The position numbers and the translations under genes are program-made. Below the pieces are notes generated by a model. It saw only the letters and a program-made list of their open reading frames with translations, did not search any database and was not told the DNA's origin. From assembly GCA_937862675.1 (NCBI GenBank), contig CALMEC010000079.1, positions 1-13,214 on the forward strand: DNA of 13,214 bases, given 5' to 3'. The DNA comes from an uncultured Actinomycetes bacterium (GTDB lineage Bacteria; Actinomycetota; Thermoleophilia; Miltoncostaeales; Miltoncostaeaceae). Shown in pieces: positions 6,191 to 13,004 of the stretch; position 1 is the stretch's first letter; the number at the start of each line of letters is the position of its first letter.

Positions 6191-6196
6191 TAGCCT
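6191..6196 (+). promoter_or_regulatory. Candidate -10 element (TAGCCT) of the NUDIX gene
   Basis: TAGCCT fits TANNNT and ends six bases before ATG 6203, suggesting leaderless transcription and helping to choose ATG 6203 over GTG 6200. Confidence 0.45.
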
Positions 6197-6202
6197 TGCG
6201 TG

Positions 6203-6691
6203 ATGTCCGACCTCGTCCACAGCGCCGGCATCATCCCCGTCCACCTCGCGGAGGACCGGACCGTCCATGTGTTCGCCGCCCACATGGGCGGACCGTTCTG
6301 GGCGAATCGGGACCCGGGCGCGTGGTCCATCGCGAAGGGGCAGTTCGACCCGTCCGCCGAGGATGCGCTCGCCGCCGCGGAACGCGAGTTCGAGGAGGAG
6401 ATCGGCATGCCGTGCCCGGCGGGACCGCGCGTCGACCTCGGCGAGTTCCGGCAGCGGAGCAGCAAGATGGTGAGGGCGTACACGGTGCTCGTGGAGGACC
6501 GTGATGCGCTTCGTTTCGTGGCCCGCAACCTGTTCGAGATGGAATGGCCACGGGGGTCCGGGCGCATCCAGGAGTTCCCGGAGATGGACGCCGCCGAGTG
6601 GATGTCGCTCGCCGTGGCCCGCAGCAAGATCCTGGCGGGCCAGCTGAGCATCCTGGACGCCGTGGAGCGCTGGACCGGCCGGCTCGGCTGA
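6203..6691 (+). CDS. NUDIX hydrolase (COG4119-like)
   Basis: This 162-aa enzyme should hydrolyse a nucleoside diphosphate linked to some group X in the cytoplasm; its substrate cannot be told. The N-terminus HSAGIIPVH and GGPFWANRDPGAWSIAKGQF (~29-48) match the family of stand-alone NUDIX proteins with an 'HPGGPfWa.kd.GaWsipKGe' segment. The NUDIX box runs from GQFDPSAE to REFEEEIG (~46-68). It contains the metal-binding REFEEE, but has six residues between the first Gly and Glu instead of the usual five. ATG 6203 is preferred over GTG 6200 because a -10 element ends six bases before it; the difference is one residue. The gene appears monocistronic and converges with the DUF2877 gene across a 27-nt gap holding a hairpin. 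Confidence 0.9.
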   Translation: MSDLVHSAGIIPVHLAEDRTVHVFAAHMGGPFWANRDPGAWSIAKGQFDPSAEDALAAAEREFEEEIGMPCPAGPRVDLGEFRQRSSKMVRAYTVLVEDRDALRFVARNLFEMEWPRGSGRIQEFPEMDAAEWMSLAVARSKILAGQLSILDAVERWTGRLG

Positions 6692-6705
6692 TCCGTCCCT
6701 CCGGT

Positions 6706-6725
6706 CCGCTGACCGCCGTCAGCGG
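6706..6725. terminator. Candidate shared terminator between convergent genes
   Basis: Arms CCGCTGAC (6706-6713) and GTCAGCGG (6718-6725) pair perfectly over a CGCC tetraloop, with two more G-C pairs beyond one mismatch. It sits between the NUDIX stop (6691) and the DUF2877 gene, overlapping the latter's TGA (6719-6721). Confidence 0.45.
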
Positions 6726-7441
6726 TCCGTGGTGCCGGGCGCCGCGGTGAGCCCGCACACCAGGCCGGTCAGGATCGCGCGCCCGGTCGTCCTTCCCAGC
6801 TCGAGCAGTCCGCGGAGCGCCGGCGCGATCGCGGTGCCGTCCCCGCTGACGAGCACGCCCAGCACCGCCTCCGCCGCGGCGTAGGCCGCACCGTGGTCGG
6901 CGGCGGCTCGGAGCAACGAGCGCGACGGCTCGGTCGTGCGGTCCAGATGGCCGGCCACCAGGGCGGCATCCCGCGCCGCGGCCGGTGGCGAGACGACGAA
7001 ACGTGCCGCGAGGTATCCGCAGACGGCGTCGTCGGCCGCCGGGGTCAGCCCCGGGCCGCGTCCGATGATGCGGGGCAGGACGCCGGCGAACGGCTCGCGG
7101 GCCAGGGCGAGGGTGGCCGGATCGTTCCAGAGATGGGGACGAAGGAGCCCGCACAGCGCAAGCGTGAGATCGCGGGGGCCCGGTTCGGGCGGCGGCATCC
7201 GTCCGGCGACGTCCGCGGTCACCAGGTCGATCGTGACCGGGGTTCCGAGATCGATCCGCGGGACGTCGTCGACGACGACGGTCCGCGGACCGCGCGGCCC
7301 GCATTGCCCGGTGACGTGGACGGCGCCGCCGGCGCCGGCGATCCACATCCACCCGGGGCCGTCGACCTTCACACGTCCGGCGACGGACGGTGCGGTGAGG
7401 GCGACGTGGCGTTCGCGGGCGACGAGGTGGCGTGGCGGCAT
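6719..7441 (-). CDS. DUF2877 / AllH-like protein
   Basis: The product is about 240 aa, cytoplasmic. The diagnostic segment is GRGPGLTPAADDAVCGYLAA (127-146), matching the 'G.GpGLTPsGDD.l.G' motif of DUF2877. The usual Ser-Gly before the Asp pair is Ala-Ala here. Nearby are PSRSLLRAAADHG (172-184) and the C-terminal LGRTTGRAILTGLVCG (215-230), which line up with the family's closing 'iG.tSG.d.l.Gl' block. DUF2877 includes AllH, a subunit of oxamate carbamoyltransferase, but no other subunit or carbamate kinase is nearby, so that role is not supported here. ATG 7441 is preferred; TTG 7492 would add 17 Pro/Ser-rich residues, and neither has a clear ribosome binding site. It is divergent from the AIR-synthase-like gene, with starts about 90 nt apart. 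Domain call good; function unknown. Confidence 0.8.
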   Translation of the reverse strand: MPPRHLVARERHVALTAPSVAGRVKVDGPGWMWIAGAGGAVHVTGQCGPRGPRTVVVDDVPRIDLGTPVTIDLVTADVAGRMPPPEPGPRDLTLALCGLLRPHLWNDPATLALAREPFAGVLPRIIGRGPGLTPAADDAVCGYLAARFVVSPPAAARDAALVAGHLDRTTEPSRSLLRAAADHGAAYAAAEAVLGVLVSGDGTAIAPALRGLLELGRTTGRAILTGLVCGLTAAPGTTDR

Positions 7442-7517
7442 CGAGGAGGGTGCGGGTGCGGGCGGCCGGGACGACGGACTCGGACCGGGCAACGTGAGGA
7501 GCCGGTGCGTCCATCCG

Positions 7518-7523
7518 TAGAGT
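7518..7523 (+). promoter_or_regulatory. Candidate -10 element (TAGAGT) of the AIR-synthase-like gene
   Basis: TAGAGT fits TANNNT and is followed by seven bases and then GTG 7531, consistent with a leaderless transcript. There is no Shine-Dalgarno before this start. Confidence 0.45.
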
Positions 7524-7530
7524 CCGCACC

Positions 7531-8478
7531 GTGGATGACCTTACCCCGCTCGTCTCACGGATCCGCACGGCGTCCGGAGTGCGGGCCAAACTCGAGCTCG
7601 ACGCGGTCGCCGAGATCCTGGGGGGCGACGGTGACGACGCCGGCCTCATCCCGATCGTCGATCAGTGGGCCGGCGCGGTGGCCACCCATCGTGTGCCCAC
7701 GTCCGACATCGCGGCCGACCCCTGGCGTGCCGCGCATCGTGGTGTGGTGTCGGCACTCGCCAACGTGGCGGCGTCGGGTGCACGTGCGATGGCACTCGTG
7801 AGCTCGCCCGCCGGACCCGTCGACACCGTGCGGCGGATGCTGGCGGGTGTGAGGGACGCGGCCACCGCGTTCGACGTCCCGGTGCTCGGCGGGGACACGG
7901 CCGTGGACGACGTCCCGGCGCTCGCCGTCGTGGCGGTGGGATGGACCGGACGGCCGCTCTCCTGCGTCAACGTGCGCCCCGGAGATCGGCTGGTCATGGT
8001 GACGACGATGGAGGTCGCGGTCCGTCGTCCGGACGCCACGCGCATCGTCCTGGACCATCTGGACGGAGCGCGGGCGGAGCGTGCCGCGGCTGATCTCGAC
8101 CTCATCCCGAGTCTGTCGGACATCGGCGCCGCATGGGCGGCACGTGACATCTCCCGCGCCGGTGTCGTCGGCACGGTCATCCAGCTCCTGGAGTCGGCCG
8201 GCGGATACGGGACGAGCATCGACGTGGACGCGTTGCCCGTGCCCGGAGGGATGCCGCTCGGGGACTACGTGACGGCGGCGCAGACGTTCGGCTTCGTCCT
8301 GGCCGGCGATCCGGCGCGCATCCGGCCTGAGGCCGATGCGGTCGGACTGACCTTCCGCGAACTGGGCACGGTGGACTCGTCGGGGACGGTGCGGCTGCGT
8401 CGCGGCGATGCGGAGGTCCCGCTGTGGGATCTCACGCAGGAACGACTGACGGGGCTTCGCGCCGGCTCGCTCGGATGA
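7531..8478 (+). CDS. AIR synthase-related (PurM/ThiL superfamily, sll0787-like) ATP-binding protein
   Basis: This 315-aa protein has the two-domain layout of the PurM/ThiL/SelD superfamily, whose members bind ATP at a dimer interface and phosphorylate or cyclise a small substrate. The N-terminal half shows GGDGDDAGLIPIVD (31-44) with the Mg-binding Asp pair, then IAADPWRAAHRG (60-71), ALANVAASGARA (75-86) and VLGGDTAV (118-125). The third motif carries Asn-Val where relatives usually have Asp in 'sDiaA.Ga'. The C-terminal half has DISRAGVVGTVIQLLESAGG (206-225) and IDVDALPVP, typical of the 'kDiSnaGviGTl...iPrP' block of the sll0787-like group. That group is known from nitrilase-type clusters, but no nitrilase gene is near here. 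It is divergent from the DUF2877 gene and followed 40 nt later by the GyrI-like gene. Superfamily sure; reaction unknown. Confidence 0.85.
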   Translation: MDDLTPLVSRIRTASGVRAKLELDAVAEILGGDGDDAGLIPIVDQWAGAVATHRVPTSDIAADPWRAAHRGVVSALANVAASGARAMALVSSPAGPVDTVRRMLAGVRDAATAFDVPVLGGDTAVDDVPALAVVAVGWTGRPLSCVNVRPGDRLVMVTTMEVAVRRPDATRIVLDHLDGARAERAAADLDLIPSLSDIGAAWAARDISRAGVVGTVIQLLESAGGYGTSIDVDALPVPGGMPLGDYVTAAQTFGFVLAGDPARIRPEADAVGLTFRELGTVDSSGTVRLRRGDAEVPLWDLTQERLTGLRAGSLG

Positions 8479-8518
8479 GCGGGGCCGTGCCCATGATGTC
8501 GCCGGCCTCCATCGGGCG

Positions 8519-9151
8519 ATGAGCGAACGGGTCGACTTCAAGCGCGCGCTGCCCGGCTACCGGGCCCGGAGGGGACGCTTCGACATCATCGAGATCCCCG
8601 ACATGCGGTACCTGATGATCGACGGTCACGGGGATCCGAACACCGCACCGGCCTTCGACGAGGCCGTGCGGTCGCTCTACCCGATGGCCTACACGCTCAA
8701 GTTCACGAGCAAGCGGGACCTCGGCCGGGACTATGTCGTCCCTCCGCTGGAGGGGCTGTGGTGGTCCGACGACATGGACACCTTCACCGGAGAGCGCGAC
8801 AAGTCGCGATGGAGCTGGACGCTTCTCAGCATGGTCCCGGGCTGGATCGACGACGCCGTGCTCACCTCCGTCCGGGACGAGGTCGCGGCCAAGGACTCCG
8901 CACCACGCATCGACGAGATCCGGCTCCAGACCCTCTCCGAGGGATGCTGCGTGCAGACGCTGCACGTGGGGTCGTACGACGACGAGGCGCCGGTCCTGGC
9001 ACAGATGCACGACGCGTTCATCCCGGCGCACGGTCTGCGGATGACCGGCGTCCACCACGAGATCTACCTCGGCGATCCCCGTCGCACCGCACCGGAGCGA
9101 CGACGCACCATCCTTCGACAGCCCGTCCGTCCGTCGGGAGAGCCCGTCTGA
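8519..9151 (+). CDS. GyrI-like (SOUL/AraC effector-binding fold) domain protein
   Basis: This 210-aa single-domain cytoplasmic protein resembles the GyrI-like small-molecule-binding family. It begins MSERVDFKRAL and reaches IPDMRYLMIDGHGDPNTAPAFDEAVRSLYPMAYTLKF (26-62), the family's characteristic opening 'vP...fLmidG.GdPn....f.eAv..Ly..aY.lKf'. PPLEGLWWSDD (75-85) and WSWTLLSMVP (94-103) follow and match the ligand-cleft region. LQTLSEGCCVQTLHVGSYDDE and HHEIYLGDPRRT near the C-terminus complete the second half. The start at ATG 8519 agrees with family starts; no good ribosome binding site is seen. It lies 40 nt after the AIR-synthase-like gene and could be cotranscribed. Its end faces the DUF255 gene, only 13 nt away. 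Known relatives bind drugs or metabolites, often without a DNA-binding domain, as here. The ligand is unknown. Confidence 0.88.
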   Translation: MSERVDFKRALPGYRARRGRFDIIEIPDMRYLMIDGHGDPNTAPAFDEAVRSLYPMAYTLKFTSKRDLGRDYVVPPLEGLWWSDDMDTFTGERDKSRWSWTLLSMVPGWIDDAVLTSVRDEVAAKDSAPRIDEIRLQTLSEGCCVQTLHVGSYDDEAPVLAQMHDAFIPAHGLRMTGVHHEIYLGDPRRTAPERRRTILRQPVRPSGEPV

Positions 9152-9164
9152 GACACCGGCGCTG

Positions 9165-11213
9165 TCAGCTCGGCGCGCCCGCCATGGTCGCCCGCAGCGC
9201 CTCAACGTCCGTCACCGGGGCCTGGCAGGTCGTGCCGTGGCAGACATACGCGGCGGGCCTCCCGTCCACCGGCCCGCGGTCGGCGAAGAGCGGTGACGCC
9301 GCCACTGCATCGGCGTCCGTGGGGTCCACGGTCAGCACGAGCGCGAGCGGGTCGGCTGTCCGCGCCGTGCGTGCGAGCGCCGCGACGCCGGGGTCGCCGG
9401 CCGGGCCGGCGACCACGACCTGGGTCGGCGGCGCGCCGGTGATCGCGTCCATGGCGATGAGCGCGGATCCGAACGCATGCGGGAAACGGACCGCGTCCTG
9501 CGACACCAGCTCCAGCGCCCGCTGCGCCTGCACCTCATAGGCGCGCTTGCCGGTGAGGAGCGACAGGCGCCACAGCACCCAGGCGGCCTGCGAGTTGCCG
9601 CTGGGCGTGGGGTGGTCCTCCACCTCGCGCGTCCGGGCGATGAGCGCCTCCCCGTCCGATCCGGCGAAGAAGAAGCCGGCGCCGCCCGCGTCGGCGAAGA
9701 GCTCCAGCATGTTCCCGGCCAGCTCGTCGGCGGTCCGGAGCCAGCGGGACTCCGAGGTGGCCGCGTGGAGATCCAGGAGACCGTCGATCAGGTTGGCGTA
9801 GTCGTCCAGGCACCCCAGGTGATGTGACTCGCCGTCCATCCACGTGCGGCGCAGACGCCCGTCGACGCGGAGGCGGGAGAGGACGAAGTCGGCGACCTCC
9901 GCGGCACGCGCCACGTACCCGGGGCGGTCCAGCCAGACGCCGGCCATGGCCAGCGCCCCGACGGTGAGGCCGTTCCACGAGGCGATGACCTTGTCGTCGC
10001 GGTCGGGTGCGGGCCGCTCGGCGCGCGCCGCGAGCATCTTCGGCAGTGCGGACGCGAGGAGCGACTGCGCCTCGGGGCCGACGGCCTCCGCCACCTTCGC
10101 CATCGGCGCCGCGACGCGGAGGATGTTGGCCCCCTCGAAGTTGCCCTCGGGACGCATGCCGTAGCGCACGACGACCGCGACGCCCTCGTCGTAGGTGAGC
10201 ACCTGTTCCAGCTGCTCCGCGGTCCAGGTGAAGTACGCCCCCTCGCCGCCGGGCGAGTCGGCGTCCTGGGCGGATGCGAACCCGCCGTCCGGAGCGGCCA
10301 TCTCGCGCTCCAGGTAGTCGACGGTGCTCTCCGCCACCTCACGCCAGTGCCCCTCGCCGGTGATGGCGTACGCCAGTGCGTAGACGCGCACCAGGAGGGC
10401 GTTGTCGTACAGCATCTTCTCGAAATGGGGTACCAGCCACACGTTGTCGGTGCTGTAGCGGTGGAACCCGCCGCCGACCTGGTCGTGGATGCCGCCGTCG
10501 GCCATGTGGGTGAGCGTGGTCTCCGCCATGCGTCGTGCGTGCAGGTCGCCGGGACGCCAGGCGAGGCGGCGCAGCAGGAACTCCAGGACGAGGTGCGGCG
10601 GGAACTTCGGCGCGCCGCTGAAGCCGCCGCTGTGGGGGTCGAAGACCACGGCCAGACCGGTCACGGCGTCGTCGATGGACACATCCGCGAGCGGACGCTG
10701 CGGTGCGCTGCCGACCCGCTGCTCCAGACGCTCACGCACCTGGGCGCCGGTCTGCGACACGTCGCCGCGACGGGTCCGGTAGGCCTCGTCCACGAATCGC
10801 AGCACGTCGGGGAAGCCCGGCTGGCCGTGGAGCGACTCGGGCGGGAAGTATGTGCCGGCGAAGAACGGCTCGGCCTCCGGTGTCAGGAACACCGTCATCG
10901 GCCATCCTCCCTGACCGGACAGCGCGAGCGTGGCCTGCATGTAGAGCGCGTCCACGTCGGGGCGCTCCTCGCGGTCCACCTTGATGCAGACGAACGTCGC
11001 GTTCATCTGCCGGGCGATGTCCTCGTTCTCGAACGACTCGTGAGCCATCACGTGGCACCAGTGGCACGAGGAGTAGCCGATCGACAGGAGGACCGGGCGG
11101 TCCTCCTCACGGGCCCGGGCGAACGCCTCGTCCCCCCACGGATACCAGTCCACGGGGTTGTCGGCGTGCTGGCGCAGGTAGAGGCTGGCGGAGTCGGCGA
11201 GGCGATTGGACAT
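9165..11213 (-). CDS. DUF255 thioredoxin-fold / six-hairpin domain protein (YyaL/SPATA20-like)
   Basis: This 682-aa protein has a full-length family layout. The thioredoxin-like N-terminal part begins MSNRLADSASLYLRQHADNPVDWYPWG, the usual start of this family, and carries CHWC (50-53) followed by MAHESFE and KVDREERPDVD (78-88), then GGWPMTVFLTP (102-112) and FAGTYFPP. The six-hairpin glycosidase-like part includes a strongly conserved block at ~240-272, with motifs GGFHRYSTD and VPHFEKMLYDNALL. It ends with YVCHGTTCQAPVTD (656-669), the family's final Cys pair. ATG 11213 is chosen from the family start and from the -10 element seven bases upstream. ATG 11225 with GAGG upstream would add four residues, and longer versions have no support. 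The biochemical role of the family is not settled; a redox or sugar-related activity is suggested by fold only. It is divergent from the J-domain gene. Confidence 0.94.
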   Translation of the reverse strand: MSNRLADSASLYLRQHADNPVDWYPWGDEAFARAREEDRPVLLSIGYSSCHWCHVMAHESFENEDIARQMNATFVCIKVDREERPDVDALYMQATLALSGQGGWPMTVFLTPEAEPFFAGTYFPPESLHGQPGFPDVLRFVDEAYRTRRGDVSQTGAQVRERLEQRVGSAPQRPLADVSIDDAVTGLAVVFDPHSGGFSGAPKFPPHLVLEFLLRRLAWRPGDLHARRMAETTLTHMADGGIHDQVGGGFHRYSTDNVWLVPHFEKMLYDNALLVRVYALAYAITGEGHWREVAESTVDYLEREMAAPDGGFASAQDADSPGGEGAYFTWTAEQLEQVLTYDEGVAVVVRYGMRPEGNFEGANILRVAAPMAKVAEAVGPEAQSLLASALPKMLAARAERPAPDRDDKVIASWNGLTVGALAMAGVWLDRPGYVARAAEVADFVLSRLRVDGRLRRTWMDGESHHLGCLDDYANLIDGLLDLHAATSESRWLRTADELAGNMLELFADAGGAGFFFAGSDGEALIARTREVEDHPTPSGNSQAAWVLWRLSLLTGKRAYEVQAQRALELVSQDAVRFPHAFGSALIAMDAITGAPPTQVVVAGPAGDPGVAALARTARTADPLALVLTVDPTDADAVAASPLFADRGPVDGRPAAYVCHGTTCQAPVTDVEALRATMAGAPS

Positions 11214-11220
11214 GTGTCCG

Positions 11221-11226
11221 AGCATA
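11221..11226 (-). promoter_or_regulatory. Candidate -10 element (TATGCT, minus strand) of the DUF255 gene
   Basis: On the minus strand TATGCT is followed by CGGACAC and then ATG 11213, a leaderless arrangement. The same bases contain the alternative ATG 11225, so use of this promoter would exclude that start. Confidence 0.45.
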
Positions 11227-11285
11227 GGGACCTCGGTGAGGGGGACACGGGTCGCCCGCCGGGTCATGGACCGGCTGAGGGTCGC

Positions 11286-11291
11286 TACCGT
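11286..11291 (+). promoter_or_regulatory. Candidate -10 element (TACCGT) of the J-domain gene
   Basis: TACCGT fits TANNNT and ends eight bases before GTG 11300. No Shine-Dalgarno is present. The divergent DUF255 promoter is about 60 nt away. Confidence 0.38.
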
Positions 11292-11299
11292 GTTCTGTC

Positions 11300-12370
11300 G
11301 TGACGGACTTCGTGACGAGATCGGGGACCGTGCCGGCGCGGTCGGAGGCCGACCGCTGGCAGCAGGTCGCCCTGCTCGGGATGGCCACGGTGCTGGCCGA
11401 CGACGACGATGCCCGCGTCGGGCTGGGCGCCGCACTTCTCGCACTGGACCATCCCGCGGAGGCCGGACGGGTCCTGGCCCCGGTCGACCCGGAGCATCCC
11501 TGGGGACGCTGGTGGTCGGTGATCGCCGTCGGCCAGAACGGCGACCTCGACGCGATCGACGGGGCCCTTCACGCGGCCCGTGCCGCGGTCCGGCCCAAAG
11601 GCGCGGACGGTCGCGATGTGTCGCGCATGCTGGCCGACCTCGCCGCGGAGCTCGCCGACCTGTCCGGCGAGGGGGAGGGCACGGCCCGCTTCACCGTCCT
11701 GGGGCATCAGGCCCGCCCTGCGCGCCGTGCCCTGATCGGCGGTCGCTCGTCGGCCGTCTACGTCGTCGATCCCTCCTGGGATTCACTGGGACTCGTCCGC
11801 CTGGGTCCCTCCGACGGCCCGGCGTCGCGCAACGGTGCCCACCTCGGGGTCGACGAGATCATCGAGCTCGTCCGGCGCGGGGAGGCCGGCCAGGGCCGCC
11901 GCGTGCCCGGCGACGCGGCGGACCCGGTGGACCCGGACCGCATGCTCGACGCCCTGCACGACGATCCGCAGACCCGGGACGCGCAGCTCCTGCACCTGGC
12001 GGAGGAGGTCCGGGAGGAACGGAAGGAACTCCTGGCCGAGCGGGCCCGCCTGGCCGAGGAGTGGTCGACCGTCGACGCCGAGAAGCTCCGCGCACGGAAG
12101 GCCCGTGAGCGCGCGGAGGCGACGGCCCAGGCGGCCGCCCGCCCGTCCGTCGAGGTCCCCACCACCGCCGACGAGGCGGCGGCGCTCCTGGGCGTCGCCC
12201 CCGGTGCGAGCCGGTCCACGATCCAGCGCCACTGGAGAGAGCTCCTCGCCGGATGCCATCCCGACCGGGTGTCCGGTCTCCATCCGCTGCTCACCGAGCG
12301 GGCGGGCGAGCTCTCGGTGGCGCTCAACCGCGCGCGGGAGATCCTGCTGCCACCCGTGCGCCGCCGGTAA
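11300..12370 (+). CDS. C-terminal J-domain-like protein with unknown N-terminal region
   Basis: The product is 356 aa with no signal peptide or membrane span. Residues 285-350 resemble a J domain: TTADEAAALLGVAPGASRST is the usual 'yelLGv.p.as...ik' opening. It is followed by a helix HWRELLAGC and the intact HPD tripeptide (320-322) that in J proteins stimulates DnaK ATPase, then a third helix to NRAREIL. Before it, 228-280 is highly charged and helical (EEVREERKELLAERARLAEEW...), a likely coiled coil. Residues 18-125 are Ala/Leu-rich and helical and may hold TPR-like repeats; 128-190 looks like a small beta domain (FTVLG...YVVDPSWDSLGLVRLG). I do not recognise the N-terminal part. GTG 11300 is chosen from the -10 element eight bases upstream. 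The P-loop gene follows 83 nt later with its own ribosome binding site. The J-domain call is good; the client role is unknown. Confidence 0.78.
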   Translation: MTDFVTRSGTVPARSEADRWQQVALLGMATVLADDDDARVGLGAALLALDHPAEAGRVLAPVDPEHPWGRWWSVIAVGQNGDLDAIDGALHAARAAVRPKGADGRDVSRMLADLAAELADLSGEGEGTARFTVLGHQARPARRALIGGRSSAVYVVDPSWDSLGLVRLGPSDGPASRNGAHLGVDEIIELVRRGEAGQGRRVPGDAADPVDPDRMLDALHDDPQTRDAQLLHLAEEVREERKELLAERARLAEEWSTVDAEKLRARKARERAEATAQAAARPSVEVPTTADEAAALLGVAPGASRSTIQRHWRELLAGCHPDRVSGLHPLLTERAGELSVALNRAREILLPPVRRR

Positions 12371-12453
12371 CGGTCCGCGACGCGCGATCGGCCGTCCATC
12401 GCGTCGGCCCGGGGATGGCATCCTCCCGGCAGTCCAACGGGGAGGTGGGTCAG

Positions 12454-12918
12454 ATGGCGTTCGTGGTTCTCATCGGGGCATCCGGGGTGGGGAAGACGAC
12501 CATCGCGGACGCCGTGGCGGCAGACGAGCCGGACGTCCAGGTCGCGCACCTCGATCTGCTGACGGGTCCCTCGGACGAGATGACCGACGAGGGGCGGCGC
12601 ACCGCGACCGCGGAATGGATGCGGCGTCTCGGGCCCGCGGCCGCCGGAGGAACGCCGGTCCTCCTGGAGGGGCGGCTCCGCTTCGACGAGCTGGAGGACG
12701 CGGCGGCGGGCATCGGCGGAGTGGCCTACGAGGCGGTGCTGATCGACTGTGACGACGATGTGCGCCGTGACCGTGCGGACGGACAGGGGATCGCAGATGA
12801 CGACCTCGCCGCCCGCCTGCGCGACGAGGCGGCCGAGCGTGGCTGCCGGGTCATCGACACGACGCTCCGCGGCGTGAACGCGTGCATGGACGAGGTGATC
12901 CGGCTGGTACGTCGCTGA
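12454..12918 (+). CDS. Small P-loop NTPase, probable nucleotide or small-molecule kinase
   Basis: This 154-aa cytoplasmic protein has Walker A GASGVGKTT at residues 8-16, right after the first beta-strand FVVLI. HLDLL (32-36) could be the acidic substrate-side strand. VLLEGRLRFDEL (69-80) matches the second strand and acidic residue of kinase folds such as AAA_17/AAA_18-like adenylate-kinase relatives. VLIDCDDDVRRDR (95-107) gives the strand and Arg-rich lid pattern, and a final strand CRVIDTT (131-137) ends the fold. ATG 12454 is chosen because GGAGG (12441-12445) lies eight bases upstream and the P-loop strand begins at once; an upstream extension in this frame lies inside the J-domain gene and reads as noise. 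It is one of the few genes here with a strong ribosome binding site. It may be cotranscribed with the J-domain gene. The substrate cannot be named. Confidence 0.82.
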   Translation: MAFVVLIGASGVGKTTIADAVAADEPDVQVAHLDLLTGPSDEMTDEGRRTATAEWMRRLGPAAAGGTPVLLEGRLRFDELEDAAAGIGGVAYEAVLIDCDDDVRRDRADGQGIADDDLAARLRDEAAERGCRVIDTTLRGVNACMDEVIRLVRR

Positions 12919-13004
12919 CGATCACGGGCGGGGCGGTGCAGCGGCCTGCGCACCGTCAGGTCTCACCCGGCGACGTCGGTCGACGGCGGGTCGTGCGGAC
13001 GTCG

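Noticed and set aside
6231..7649. Long open frame on the minus strand crossing the NUDIX and DUF2877 genes and the AIR-synthase-like start
   Set aside because: It is Arg/Pro-rich low-complexity sequence in a shifted frame; the real genes in the region have family motifs.
11214..11444. Extension of the DUF255 protein up to 11444
   Set aside because: The added residues are Arg/Pro-rich, overlap the divergent J-domain gene, and do not match the family, which normally starts at the NRLA...YL.QHADNPVDW segment.
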